In this document: positions 1 to 16,324 of the stretch, piece by piece
How the letters are laid out: every line of letters starts with the position of its first letter
How positions within the stretch are numbered: the first letter of the stretch is position 1
NCBI GenBank assembly: GCA_949825065.1
Contig: OX463844.1
Span: 31,590,414-31,654,413, forward strand
Length of the DNA stretch: 64,000 bases
Direction: 5' to 3'
From: Odontocerum albicorne
Taxonomy: Eukaryota; Arthropoda; Insecta; Trichoptera; Odontoceridae
Notes under the pieces: model-generated
The model's database searches: none
Seen by the model: only the letters and a program-made list of their open reading frames with translations
What the model was told of the DNA's origin: nothing
Program-made: the position numbers and the translations under genes

Positions 1-741
1 CTTTATTTATTTATTATTATTATTTTTTTTTTTCGAGTATTGCATAAGAGATTGCATATATTGCTAATTGATTTAATGTGGGCTATTTGTCTAATATTTC
101 CGGTCCTGGGATTCAAACCCAGTATTTAATCTAGGAGGATTTTTACGTAAACCAGCTTTCACTTATATGACGAGGTAGATTTTCTTGGACAAAAATATTG
201 ATACATGTTTATTTTGTCTAGCTAGGTATGGAGATTTACATTTACTAGATAATCACTAATTGTATATATTAGTTTGCATATGATATATTCGTATATATAT
301 ATATTAGTTCAGTTGTATATAATTTTAAAAGACTCACCCTGTTCGCTGCTTTTCTGTTCGATTCTAGCACGTTTTACTACATAATTCAAGTTAGTTGTTT
401 AAATTTATTCATCGAGACCACACTAACACATTTAAGATTCGCGATTTTCGTTTCTTGTGGACTGTCTGAGATGACGCGGTACACTGGCCACAGAGATATA
501 TTTTTATAGTTCTTTTTAAAGTGTGAGAGCATTTTAAATTTAACGTATTTTTGAAGTGGCTTTTTTTTTTGCACAGCAGAAAAAATAAAAATATGTCGCC
601 TTTGAAAGACAAAAAAAACGTCAAAGGTCCAGGTCTAGGTAGTTTGCTCGTATTTGATTTCGTATTCTTACTTAAAAAGAATTTGGATTATTAATATGTT
701 ATTTATTGGGTGTACGTATCTACTTCTTTATTTATTTATTA

Positions 742-910
742 TTATTATTTTTTTTTTCGAGTATTGCATAAGAGATTGCATATATTGCTAATTGATTTAA
801 TGTGGGCTATTTGTCTAATATTTCCGGTCCTGGGATTCGAACCCAGTATTTAATCTAGGAGGATTTTTACGTAAACCAGCTTTCACTTATATGACGAGGT
901 AGATTTTCTT
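742..910 (-). repeat. tRNA-promoter-like SINE block inside each satellite monomer (unit shown: 2)
   Basis: Read on the minus strand, the unit contains a perfect RNA polymerase III B-box, GGTTCGAATCC, inside a short stem (ctggg/cccag). Upstream is a T/C-rich stretch that can be aligned loosely with the head of the dispersed SINEs elsewhere in this window. About 90 bp downstream comes poly(A) and then (TAA)n/(TAAA)n. That is the layout of a tRNA-derived SINE: head, short body, A-tail. Equivalent blocks occur in every monomer. About half carry GGTTTGAATCC instead. The A-box is weak and no intact cloverleaf is visible, so this is not a functional tRNA gene. The SINE reading is an inference from layout and B-box. 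Confidence 0.55.
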
Positions 911-1483
911 GGACAAAAATATTGATACATGTTTATTTTGTCTAGCTAGGTATGGAGATTTACATTTACTAGATAATCACTAATTGTATATATTAGTTTG
1001 CATATGATATATTCGTATATATATATATTAGTTCAGTTGTATATAATTTTAAAAGACTCACCCTGTTCGCTGCTTTTCTGTTCGATTCTAGCACGTTTTA
1101 CTACATAATTCAAGTTAGTTGTTTAAATTTATTCATCGAGACCACACTAACACATTTAAGATTCGCGATTTTCGTTTCTTGTGGACTGTCTGAGATGACG
1201 CGGTACACTGGCCACAGAGATATATTTTTATAGTTCTTTTTAAAGTGTGAGAGCATTTTAAATTTAACGTATTTTTGAAGTGGCTTTTTTTTTTTTGCAC
1301 AGCAGAAAAAATAAAAATATGTCGCCTTTGAAAGACAAAAAAAACGTCAAAGGTCCAGGTCTAGGTAGTATGCTCGTATTTGATTTCGTATTCTTACTTA
1401 AAAAGAATTTGGATTATTAATATGTTATTTATTGGGTGTACGTATCTACTTCTTTATTTATTTATTATTATTATTTTTTTTTT
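757..1483. repeat. Representative satellite monomer (unit 2)
   Basis: In plus-strand order the unit holds: tcgagtattgcataagag; a gtgggctatttgtc segment; a B-box-like block ggattcgaaccc at 834-845; a short (TA)n tract near 1016-1028; the segment ctcaccctgttcgctgc; a ttcgcgattttcg block; a T tract before gcacagcag; a small hairpin formed by cctttga and tcaaagg around 1326-1352; and then (TTTA)n/(TTA)n running into the T tract of the next unit. The units differ at a few diagnostic sites: cGa or cAa in the B-box, gctaatt or gcgaatt, gcatatatt or gcatttatt, taaaaatatg or taaataatatg, and gtatgctcg or gtttgctcg. Confidence 0.9.
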
Positions 1484-4388
1484 TCGAGTATTGCATAAGA
1501 GATTGCATATATTGCTAATTGATTTAATGTGGGCTATTTGTCTAATATTTCCGGTCCTGGGATTCAAACCCAGTATTTAATCTAGGAGGATTTTTACGTA
1601 AACCAGCTTTCACTTATATGACGAGGTAGATTTTCTTGGACAAAAATATTGATACATGTTTATTTTGTCTAGCTAGGTATGGAGATTTACATTTACTAGA
1701 TAATCACTAATTGTATATATTAGTTTGCATATGATATATTCGTATATATATATATATTAGTTCAGTTGTATATAATTTTAAAAGACTCACCCTGTTCGCT
1801 GCTTTTCTGTTCGATTCTAGCACGTTTTACTACATAATTCAAGTTAGTTGTTTAAATTTATTCATCGAGACCACACTAACACATTTAAGATTCGCGATTT
1901 TCGTTTCTTGTGGACTGTCTGAGATGACGCGGTACACTGGCCACAGAGATATATTTTTATAGTTCTTTTTAAAGTGTGAGAGCATTTTAAATTTAACGTA
2001 TTTTTGAAGTGGCTTTTTTTTTTTTGCACAGCAGAAAAAATAAAAATATGTCGCCTTTGAAAGACAAAAAAAACGTCAAAGGTCCAGGTCTAGGTAGTAT
2101 GCTCGTATTTGATTTCGTATTCTTACTTAAAAAGAATTTGGATTATTAATATGTTATTTATTGGGTGTACGTATCTACTTCTTTATTTATTTATTATTAT
2201 TTTTTTTTTTTTTTTCGAGTATTGCATAAGAGATTGCATATATTGCGAATTGATTTAATGTGGGCTATTTGTCTAATATTTCCGGTCCTGGGATTCGAAC
2301 CCAGTATTTAATCTAGGAGGATTTTTACGTAAACCAGCTTTCACTTATATGACGAGGTAGATTTTCTTGGACAAAAATATTGATACATGTTTATTTTGTC
2401 TAGCTAGGTATGGAGATTTACATTTACTAGATAATCACTAATTGTATATATTAGTTTGCATATGATATATTCGTATATATATATATTAGTTCAGTTGTAT
2501 ATAATTTTAAAAGACTCACCCTGTTCGCTGCTTTTCTGTTCGATTCTAGCACGTTTTACTACATAATTCAAGTTAGTTGTTTAAATTTATTCATCGAGAC
2601 CACACTAACACATTTAAGATTCGCGATTTTCGTTTCTTGTGGACTGTCTGAGATGACGCGGTACACTGGCCACAGAGATATATTTTTATAGTTCTTTTTA
2701 AAGTGTGAGAGCATTTTAAATTTAACGTATTTTTGAAGTGGCTTTTTTTTTTTTTGCACAGCAGAAAAAATAAAAATATGTCGCCTTTGAAAGACAAAAA
2801 AAACGTCAAAGGTCCAGGTCTAGGTAGTATGCTCGTATTTGATTTCGTATTCTTACTTAAAAAGAATTTGGATTATTAATATGTTATTTATTGGGTGTAC
2901 GTATCTACTTCTTTATTTATTTATTATTATTTTATTTTTTTTTCGAGTATTGCATAAGAGATTGCATATATTGCTAATTGATTTAATGTGGGCTATTTGT
3001 CTAATATTTCCGGTCCTGGGATTCAAACCCAGTATTTAATCTAGGAGGATTTTTACGTAAACCAGCTTTCACTTATATGACGAGGTAGATTTTCTTGGAC
3101 AAAAATATTGATACATGTTTATTTTGTCTAGCTAGGTATGGAGATTTACATTTACTAGATAATCACTAATTGTATATATTAGTTTGCATATGATATATTC
3201 GTATATATATATATATTAGTTCAGTTGTATATAATTTTAAAAGACTCACCCTGTTCGCTGCTTTTCTGTTCGATTCTAGCACGTTTTACTACATAATTCA
3301 AGTTAGTTGTTTAAATTTATTCATCGAGACCACACTAACACATTTAAGATTCGCGATTTTCGTTTCTTGTGGACTGTCTGAGATGACGCGGTACACTGGC
3401 CACAGAGATATATTTTTATAGTTCTTTTTAAAGTGTGAGAGCATTTTAAATTTAACGTATTTTTGAAGTGGCTTTTTTTTTTGCACAGCAGAAAAAATAA
3501 ATAATATGTCGCCTTTGAAAGACAAAAAAAAAACGTCAAAGGTCCAGGTCTAGGTAGTATGCTCGTATTTGATTTCGTATTCTTACTTAAAAAGAATTTG
3601 GATTATTAATATGTTATTTATTGGGTGTACGTATCTACTTCTTTATTTATTTATTATTATTTTTTTTTTTTTTCGAGTATTGCATAAGAGATTGCATATA
3701 TTGCGAATTGATTTAATGTGGGCTATTTGTCTAATATTTCCGGTCCTGGGATTCGAACCCAGTATTTAATCTAGGAGGATTTTTACGTAAACCAGCTTTC
3801 ACTTATATGACGAGGTAGATTTTCTTGGACAAAAATATTGATACATGTTTATTTTGTCTAGCTAGGTATGGAGATTTACATTTACTAGATAATCACTAAT
3901 TGTATATATTAGTTTGCATATGATATATTCGTATATATATATATTAGTTCAGTTGTATATAATTTTAAAAGACTCACCCTGTTCGCTGCTTTTCTGTTCG
4001 ATTCTAGCACGTTTTACTACATAATTCAAGTTAGTTGTTTAAATTTATTCATCGAGACCACACTAACACATTTAAGATTCGCGATTTTCGTTTCTTGTGG
4101 ACTGTCTGAGATGACGCGGTACACTGGCCACAGAGATATATTTTTATAGTTCTTTTTAAAGTGTGAGAGCATTTTAAATTTAACGTATTTTTGAAGTGGC
4201 TTTTTTTTTTTTTGCACAGCAGAAAAAATAAAAATATGTCGCCTTTGAAAGACAAAAAAAACGTCAAAGGTCCAGGTCTAGGTAGTATGCTCGTATTTGA
4301 TTTCGTATTCTTACTTAAAAAGAATTTGGATTATTAATATGTTATTTATTGGGTGTACGTATCTACTTCTTTATTTATTTATTATTAT

Positions 4389-4425
<37 letters not shown>

Positions 4426-4426
<1 letters not shown>

Positions 4427-7325
4427 CGAGTATTGCATAAGAGATTGCATTTATTGCTAATTGATTTAATGTGGGCTATTTGTCTAATATTTCCGGTCCT
4501 GGGATTCAAACCCAGTATTTAATCTAGGAGGATTTTTACGTAAACCAGCTTTCACTTATATGACGAGGTAGATTTTCTTGGACAAAAATATTGATACATG
4601 TTTATTTTGTCTAGCTAGGTATGGAGATTTACATTTACTAGATAATCACTAATTGTATATATTAGTTTGCATATGATATATTCGTATATATATATATATA
4701 TTAGTTCAGTTGTATATAATTTTAAAAGACTCACCCTGTTCGCTGCTTTTCTGTTCGATTCTAGCACGTTTTACTACATAATTCAAGTTAGTTGTTTAAA
4801 TTTATTCATCGAGACCACACTAACACATTTAAGATTCGCGATTTTCGTTTCTTGTGGACTGTCTGAGATGACGCGGTACACTGGCCACAGAGATATATTT
4901 TTATAGTTCTTTTTAAAGTGTGAGAGCATTTTAAATTTAACGTATTTTTGAAGTGGCTTTTTTTTTTGCACAGCAGAAAAAATAAATAATATGTCGCCTT
5001 TGAAAGACAAAAAAAAACGTCAAAGGTCCAGGTCTAGGTAGTATGCTCGTATTTGATTTCGTATTCTTACTTAAAAAGAATTTGGATTATTAATATGTTA
5101 TTTATTGGGTGTACGTATCTACTTCTTTATTTATTTATTATTATTATTTTTTTTTTTCGAGTATTGCATAAGAGATTGCATATATTGCTAATTGATTTAA
5201 TGTGGGCTATTTGTCTAATATTTCCGGTCCTGGGATTCAAACCCAGTATTTAATCTAGGAGGATTTTTACGTAAACCAGCTTTCACTTATATGACGAGGT
5301 AGATTTTCTTGGACAAAAATATTGATACATGTTTATTTTGTCTAGCTAGGTATGGAGATTTACATTTACTAGATAATCACTAATTGTATATATTAGTTTG
5401 CATATGATATATTCGTATATATATATATTAGTTCAGTTGTATATAATTTTAAAAGACTCACCCTGTTCGCTGCTTTTCTGTTCGATTCTAGCACGTTTTA
5501 CTACATAATTCAAGTTAGTTGTTTAAATTTATTCATCGAGACCACACTAACACATTTAAGATTCGCGATTTTCGTTTCTTGTGGACTGTCTGAGATGACG
5601 CGGTACACTGGCCACAGAGATATATTTTTATAGTTCTTTTTAAAGTGTGAGAGCATTTTAAATTTAACGTATTTTTGAAGTGGCTTTTTTTTTTGCACAG
5701 CAGAAAAAATAAAAATATGTCGCCTTTGAAAGACAAAAAAAACGTCAAAGGTCCAGGTCTAGGTAGTTTGCTCGTATTTGATTTCGTATTCTTACTTAAA
5801 AAGAATTTGGATTATTAATATGTTATTTATTGGGTGTACGTATCTACTTCTTTATTTATTTATTATTATTATTTTTTTTTTCGAGTATTGCATAAGAGAT
5901 TGCATATATTGCTAATTGATTTAATGTGGGCTATTTGTCTAATATTTCCGGTCCTGGGATTCGAACCCAGTATTTAATCTAGGAGGATTTTTACGTAAAC
6001 CAGCTTTCACTTATATGACGAGGTAGATTTTCTTGGACAAAAATATTGATACATGTTTATTTTGTCTAGCTAGGTATGGAGATTTACATTTACTAGATAA
6101 TCACTAATTGTATATATTAGTTTGCATATGATATATTCGTATATATATATATTAGTTCAGTTGTATATAATTTTAAAAGACTCACCCTGTTCGCTGCTTT
6201 TCTGTTCGATTCTAGCACGTTTTACTACATAATTCAAGTTAGTTGTTTAAATTTATTCATCGAGACCACACTAACACATTTAAGATTCGCGATTTTCGTT
6301 TCTTGTGGACTGTCTGAGATGACGCGGTACACTGGCCACAGAGATATATTTTTATAGTTCTTTTTAAAGTGTGAGAGCATTTTAAATTTAACGTATTTTT
6401 GAAGTGGCTTTTTTTTTTTTGCACAGCAGAAAAAATAAAAATATGTCGCCTTTGAAAGACAAAAAAAACGTCAAAGGTCCAGGTCTAGGTAGTATGCTCG
6501 TATTTGATTTCGTATTCTTACTTAAAAAGAATTTGGATTATTAATATGTTATTTATTGGGTGTACGTATCTACTTCTTTATTTATTTATTATTATTTTTT
6601 TTTTTTTTTTCGAGTATTGCATAAGAGATTGCATATATTGCGAATTGATTTAATGTGGGCTATTTGTCTAATATTTCCGGTCCTGGGATTCGAACCCAGT
6701 ATTTAATCTAGGAGGATTTTTACGTAAACCAGCTTTCACTTATATGACGAGGTAGATTTTCTTGGACAAAAATATTGATACATGTTTATTTTGTCTAGCT
6801 AGGTATGGAGATTTACATTTACTAGATAATCACTAATTGTATATATTAGTTTGCATATGATATATTCGTATATATATATATTAGTTCAGTTGTATATAAT
6901 TTTAAAAGACTCACCCTGTTCGCTGCTTTTCTGTTCGATTCTAGCACGTTTTACTACATAATTCAAGTTAGTTGTTTAAATTTATTCATCGAGACCACAC
7001 TAACACATTTAAGATTCGCGATTTTCGTTTCTTGTGGACTGTCTGAGATGACGCGGTACACTGGCCACAGAGATATATTTTTATAGTTCTTTTTAAAGTG
7101 TGAGAGCATTTTAAATTTAACGTATTTTTGAAGTGGCTTTTTTTTTTTTTGCACAGCAGAAAAAATAAAAATATGTCGCCTTTGAAAGACAAAAAAAACG
7201 TCAAAGGTCCAGGTCTAGGTAGTATGCTCGTATTTGATTTCGTATTCTTACTTAAAAAGAATTTGGATTATTAATATGTTATTTATTGGGTGTACGTATC
7301 TACTTCTTTATTTATTTATTATTAT

Positions 7326-7366
<41 letters not shown>
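4426..7366. repeat. Higher-order repeat block 1 (four monomers)
   Basis: The block opens with a monomer preceded by 36 T residues and carrying gcatttattgctaatt, a cAa B-box and taaataatatg. It continues with a gtttgctcg-type monomer at 5157 and a cGa monomer at 5881, and closes with a gcgaatt/cGa monomer at 6610. Its length is 2941 bp. Position three holds a cGa monomer instead of the ttttatttt/cAa type found there in blocks 2 and 3, so this block is a variant. Confidence 0.85.
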
Positions 7367-7367
<1 letters not shown>

Positions 7368-10269
7368 CGAGTATTGCATAAGAGATTGCATTTATTGCTA
7401 ATTGATTTAATGTGGGCTATTTGTCTAATATTTCCGGTCCTGGGATTCAAACCCAGTATTTAATCTAGGAGGATTTTTACGTAAACCAGCTTTCACTTAT
7501 ATGACGAGGTAGATTTTCTTGGACAAAAATATTGATACATGTTTATTTTGTCTAGCTAGGTATGGAGATTTACATTTACTAGATAATCACTAATTGTATA
7601 TATTAGTTTGCATATGATATATTCGTATATATATATATTAGTTCAGTTGTATATAATTTTAAAAGACTCACCCTGTTCGCTGCTTTTCTGTTCGATTCTA
7701 GCACGTTTTACTACATAATTCAAGTTAGTTGTTTAAATTTATTCATCGAGACCACACTAACACATTTAAGATTCGCGATTTTCGTTTCTTGTGGACTGTC
7801 TGAGATGACGCGGTACACTGGCCACAGAGATATATTTTTATAGTTCTTTTTAAAGTGTGAGAGCATTTTAAATTTAACGTATTTTTGAAGTGGCTTTTTT
7901 TTTTGCACAGCAGAAAAAATAAATAATATGTCGCCTTTGAAAGACAAAAAAAAAACGTCAAAGGTCCAGGTCTAGGTAGTATGCTCGTATTTGATTTCGT
8001 ATTCTTACTTAAAAAGAATTTGGATTATTAATATGTTATTTATTGGGTGTACGTATCTACTTCTTTATTTATTTATTATTATTATTTTTTTTTTCGAGTA
8101 TTGCATAAGAGATTGCATATATTGCTAATTGATTTAATGTGGGCTATTTGTCTAATATTTCCGGTCCTGGGATTCGAACCCAGTATTTAATCTAGGAGGA
8201 TTTTTACGTAAACCAGCTTTCACTTATATGACGAGGTAGATTTTCTTGGACAAAAATATTGATACATGTTTATTTTGTCTAGCTAGGTATGGAGATTTAC
8301 ATTTACTAGATAATCACTAATTGTATATATTAGTTTGCATATGATATATTCGTATATATATATATTAGTTCAGTTGTATATAATTTTAAAAGACTCACCC
8401 TGTTCGCTGCTTTTCTGTTCGATTCTAGCACGTTTTACTACATAATTCAAGTTAGTTGTTTAAATTTATTCATCGAGACCACACTAACACATTTAAGATT
8501 CGCGATTTTCGTTTCTTGTGGACTGTCTGAGATGACGCGGTACACTGGCCACAGAGATATATTTTTATAGTTCTTTTTAAAGTGTGAGAGCATTTTAAAT
8601 TTAACGTATTTTTGAAGTGGCTTTTTTTTTTTTGCACAGCAGAAAAAATAAAAATATGTCGCCTTTGAAAGACAAAAAAAACGTCAAAGGTCCAGGTCTA
8701 GGTAGTATGCTCGTATTTGATTTCGTATTCTTACTTAAAAAGAATTTGGATTATTAATATGTTATTTATTGGGTGTACGTATCTACTTCTTTATTTATTT
8801 ATTATTATTTTATTTTTTTTTCGAGTATTGCATAAGAGATTGCATATATTGCTAATTGATTTAATGTGGGCTATTTGTCTAATATTTCCGGTCCTGGGAT
8901 TCAAACCCAGTATTTAATCTAGGAGGATTTTTACGTAAACCAGCTTTCACTTATATGACGAGGTAGATTTTCTTGGACAAAAATATTGATACATGTTTAT
9001 TTTGTCTAGCTAGGTATGGAGATTTACATTTACTAGATAATCACTAATTGTATATATTAGTTTGCATATGATATATTCGTATATATATATATATTAGTTC
9101 AGTTGTATATAATTTTAAAAGACTCACCCTGTTCGCTGCTTTTCTGTTCGATTCTAGCACGTTTTACTACATAATTCAAGTTAGTTGTTTAAATTTATTC
9201 ATCGAGACCACACTAACACATTTAAGATTCGCGATTTTCGTTTCTTGTGGACTGTCTGAGATGACGCGGTACACTGGCCACAGAGATATATTTTTATAGT
9301 TCTTTTTAAAGTGTGAGAGCATTTTAAATTTAACGTATTTTTGAAGTGGCTTTTTTTTTTTTTGCACAGCAGAAAAAATAAATAATATGTCGCCTTTGAA
9401 AGACAAAAAAAAACGTCAAAGGTCCAGGTCTAGGTAGTATGCTCGTATTTGATTTCGTATTCTTACTTAAAAAGAATTTGGATTATTAATATGTTATTTA
9501 TTGGGTGTACGTATCTACTTCTTTATTTATTTATTATTATTTTTTTTTTTTTTCGAGTATTGCATAAGAGATTGCATATATTGCGAATTGATTTAATGTG
9601 GGCTATTTGTCTAATATTTCCGGTCCTGGGATTCGAACCCAGTATTTAATCTAGGAGGATTTTTACGTAAACCAGCTTTCACTTATATGACGAGGTAGAT
9701 TTTCTTGGACAAAAATATTGATACATGTTTATTTTGTCTAGCTAGGTATGGAGATTTACATTTACTAGATAATCACTAATTGTATATATTAGTTTGCATA
9801 TGATATATTCGTATATATATATATATTAGTTCAGTTGTATATAATTTTAAAAGACTCACCCTGTTCGCTGCTTTTCTGTTCGATTCTAGCACGTTTTACT
9901 ACATAATTCAAGTTAGTTGTTTAAATTTATTCATCGAGACCACACTAACACATTTAAGATTCGCGATTTTCGTTTCTTGTGGACTGTCTGAGATGACGCG
10001 GTACACTGGCCACAGAGATATATTTTTATAGTTCTTTTTAAAGTGTGAGAGCATTTTAAATTTAACGTATTTTTGAAGTGGCTTTTTTTTTTTTGCACAG
10101 CAGAAAAAATAAAAATATGTCGCCTTTGAAAGACAAAAAAAACGTCAAAGGTCCAGGTCTAGGTAGTATGCTCGTATTTGATTTCGTATTCTTACTTAAA
10201 AAGAATTTGGATTATTAATATGTTATTTATTGGGTGTACGTATCTACTTCTTTATTTATTTATTATTAT

Positions 10270-10306
<37 letters not shown>
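7367..10306. repeat. Higher-order repeat block 2 (four monomers)
   Basis: The block is 2940 bp. The order is a long poly(T) (40 T) gcatttatt monomer at 7367, a cGa short-T monomer at 8094, a ttattttatttt/cAa/taaataatatg monomer at 8821, and a gcgaatt/cGa monomer at 9553. The long-T monomer starts 2941 bp after that of the previous block and 2940 bp before that of the next. Confidence 0.88.
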
Positions 10307-10307
<1 letters not shown>

Positions 10308-13200
10308 CGAGTATTGCATAAGAGATTGCATTTATTGCTAATTGATTTAATGTGGGCTATTTGTCTAATATTTCCGGTCCTGGGATTCAAACCCAGTATT
10401 TAATCTAGGAGGATTTTTACGTAAACCAGCTTTCACTTATATGACGAGGTAGATTTTCTTGGACAAAAATATTGATACATGTTTATTTTGTCTAGCTAGG
10501 TATGGAGATTTACATTTACTAGATAATCACTAATTGTATATATTAGTTTGCATATGATATATTCGTATATATATATATTAGTTCAGTTGTATATAATTTT
10601 AAAAGACTCACCCTGTTCGCTGCTTTTCTGTTCGATTCTAGCACGTTTTACTACATAATTCAAGTTAGTTGTTTAAATTTATTCATCGAGACCACACTAA
10701 CACATTTAAGATTCGCGATTTTCGTTTCTTGTGGACTGTCTGAGATGACGCGGTACACTGGCCACAGAGATATATTTTTATAGTTCTTTTTAAAGTGTGA
10801 GAGCATTTTAAATTTAACGTATTTTTGAAGTGGCTTTTTTTTTTGCACAGCAGAAAAAATAAAAATATGTCGCCTTTGAAAGACAAAAAAAACGTCAAAG
10901 GTCCAGGTCTAGGTAGTTTGCTCGTATTTGATTTCGTATTCTTACTTAAAAAGAATTTGGATTATTAATATGTTATTTATTGGGTGTACGTATCTACTTC
11001 TTTATTTATTTATTATTATTATTTTTTTTTTCGAGTATTGCATAAGAGATTGCATATATTGCTAATTGATTTAATGTGGGCTATTTGTCTAATATTTCCG
11101 GTCCTGGGATTCGAACCCAGTATTTAATCTAGGAGGATTTTTACGTAAACCAGCTTTCACTTATATGACGAGGTAGATTTTCTTGGACAAAAATATTGAT
11201 ACATGTTTATTTTGTCTAGCTAGGTATGGAGATTTACATTTACTAGATAATCACTAATTGTATATATTAGTTTGCATATGATATATTCGTATATATATAT
11301 ATTAGTTCAGTTGTATATAATTTTAAAAGACTCACCCTGTTCGCTGCTTTTCTGTTCGATTCTAGCACGTTTTACTACATAATTCAAGTTAGTTGTTTAA
11401 ATTTATTCATCGAGACCACACTAACACATTTAAGATTCGCGATTTTCGTTTCTTGTGGACTGTCTGAGATGACGCGGTACACTGGCCACAGAGATATATT
11501 TTTATAGTTCTTTTTAAAGTGTGAGAGCATTTTAAATTTAACGTATTTTTGAAGTGGCTTTTTTTTTTTGCACAGCAGAAAAAATAAAAATATGTCGCCT
11601 TTGAAAGACAAAAAAAACGTCAAAGGTCCAGGTCTAGGTAGTATGCTCGTATTTGATTTCGTATTCTTACTTAAAAAGAATTTGGATTATTAATATGTTA
11701 TTTATTGGGTGTACGTATCTACTTCTTTATTTATTTATTATTATTTTATTTTTTTTTCGAGTATTGCATAAGAGATTGCATATATTGCTAATTGATTTAA
11801 TGTGGGCTATTTGTCTAATATTTCCGGTCCTGGGATTCAAACCCAGTATTTAATCTAGGAGGATTTTTACGTAAACCAGCTTTCACTTATATGACGAGGT
11901 AGATTTTCTTGGACAAAAATATTGATACATGTTTATTTTGTCTAGCTAGGTATGGAGATTTACATTTACTAGATAATCACTAATTGTATATATTAGTTTG
12001 CATATGATATATTCGTATATATATATATATTAGTTCAGTTGTATATAATTTTAAAAGACTCACCCTGTTCGCTGCTTTTCTGTTCGATTCTAGCACGTTT
12101 TACTACATAATTCAAGTTAGTTGTTTAAATTTATTCATCGAGACCACACTAACACATTTAAGATTCGCGATTTTCGTTTCTTGTGGACTGTCTGAGATGA
12201 CGCGGTACACTGGCCACAGAGATATATTTTTATAGTTCTTTTTAAAGTGTGAGAGCATTTTAAATTTAACGTATTTTTGAAGTGGCTTTTTTTTTTGCAC
12301 AGCAGAAAAAATAAATAATATGTCGCCTTTGAAAGACAAAAAAAAACGTCAAAGGTCCAGGTCTAGGTAGTATGCTCGTATTTGATTTCGTATTCTTACT
12401 TAAAAAGAATTTGGATTATTAATATGTTATTTATTGGGTGTACGTATCTACTTCTTTATTTATTTATTATTATTTTTTTTTTTTTTCGAGTATTGCATAA
12501 GAGATTGCATATATTGCGAATTGATTTAATGTGGGCTATTTGTCTAATATTTCCGGTCCTCGGATTCGAACCCAGTATTTAATCTAGGAGGATTTTTACG
12601 TAAACCAGCTTTCACTTATATGACGAGGTAGATTTTCTTGGACAAAAATATTGATACATGTTTATTTTGTCTAGCTAGGTATGGAGATTTACATTTACTA
12701 GATAATCACTAATTGTATATATTAGTTTGCATATGATATATTCGTATATATATATATTAGTTCAGTTGTATATAATTTTAAAAGACTCACCCTGTTCGCT
12801 GCTTTTCTGTTCGATTCTAGCACGTTTTACTACATAATTCAAGTTAGTTGTTTAAATTTATTCATCGAGACCACACTAACACATTTAAGATTCGCGATTT
12901 TCGTTTCTTGTGGACTGTCTGAGATGACGCGGTACACTGGCCACAGAGATATATTTTTATAGTTCTTTTTAAAGTGTGAGAGCATTTTAAATTTAACGTA
13001 TTTTTGAAGTGGCTTTTTTTTTTTTGCACAGCAGAAAAAATAAAAATATGTCGCCTTTGAAAGACAAAAAAAACGTCAAAGGTCCAGGTCTAGGTAGTAT
13101 GCTCGTATTTGATTTCGTATTCTTACTTAAAAAGAATTTGGATTATTAATATGTTATTTATTGGGTGTACGTATCTACTTCTTTATTTATTTATTATTAT

Positions 13201-13240
<40 letters not shown>
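10307..13240. repeat. Higher-order repeat block 3, with a mosaic first monomer
   Basis: The block is 2934 bp with the same order as block 2. Its first monomer (10307-11030) is mosaic: its 5' part is the long poly(T)/gcatttatt type, but its 3' part has taaaaatatg and gtttgctcg, which mark the monomer type found at 33, 5157 and 13972. This looks like unequal exchange or gene conversion between neighbouring types. The gcgaatt monomer at 12486 has a private change, cctcggattcgaaccc, in the B-box stem. Confidence 0.85.
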
Positions 13241-15410
<2,170 letters not shown>

Positions 15411-15621
15411 GATAAGTTTTATTTCTGTCTTGTTTTGGCATTTCATTGTTAATAGGAGAAAAATACTATGATACTTGTATTGTAATGTAATATACTTTCA
15501 TTGTATAGTATATAAACTGAAAATCTTATACACTAAATTGTATCATATGGAAATCTCTTATTATGAATCAGAAATATGTTTTATATGAAAATCAGACTTC
15601 GAAACTTTTTCAATAAAAAAA

Positions 15622-15692
15622 AGGTTCTAACGAGAATCAAACTCGCAATCTCCTGATTAGATGACATGTGTTTTATTGCGTAGGATACGCAG
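15622..15692 (-). repeat. tRNA-derived SINE head, minus strand
   Basis: The reverse complement reads as a tRNA-like head ending in gagtttgattctcgttagaacc, a degenerate B-box with its stem. The anticodon-side text ctaatcaggagattgc matches the position of the variable region in the other heads of this window. No recognisable body is attached; poly(A)-like sequence lies on the downstream side (15607-15621). Confidence 0.5.
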
Positions 15693-16324
15693 GACATAAC
15701 AACTTGTTTTTGTGGTTTATTTTTCAAATTTTGATAATTAATATACACAATAATATAGATTACTCTCCCAAATGCATCTTACTTAATATGTCAACGAAAC
15801 TAATATATTCGACATATTACATTTTCTTCTTTGAATTGCCCGAGACGAGTGAAGAAACAATTATTCAATCAAATTAGTGTCACTCAATTTCTCTGAAAGA
15901 GCAGGGACCTGAGGAAAATAAATACAGAAGTTAATTATACAGATTTAATACAGTGCTTTGTAATATAAAGAGAGGAAACCTACGCTGCAAATCATTTATT
16001 TAAATTTAATTTATTTGTGAAGGTAACAAATTTAGTGTTTTATTTGGAAAAACGGCATTTATTTTTTTAGTCGTATGTAATAAATTAGAAATTAACGTAG
16101 TACGAAAAGTTTATAGCCAAAAATTTATAAAACTTATTTATAAAATAATTAATGTTAGAGGTAAATTCATAGAATTAAAGTTTATTGAGGTGACAAGTAG
16201 AATGTTTATTATTTGAATATTTGATAGAGTTAGAATTTTTTAATAATCGATAACTATTATAGATGCATGTTACATGTACTATTAATAACGGTTCTAGGGA
16301 CGATTTTTCTTACTTAACAAATAT
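15693..16324. other. Non-coding AT-rich spacer
   Basis: No open frame with coding character, no inverted termini and no recognised repeat head. Short frames here, including a 69-codon one starting at 15668, are low-complexity and overlap the SINE head. Confidence 0.5.

Noticed and set aside
742..910. Functional tRNA gene in each satellite monomer
   Set aside because: Only the B-box arm is good. No matching acceptor stem, no clear A-box and no cloverleaf could be built.
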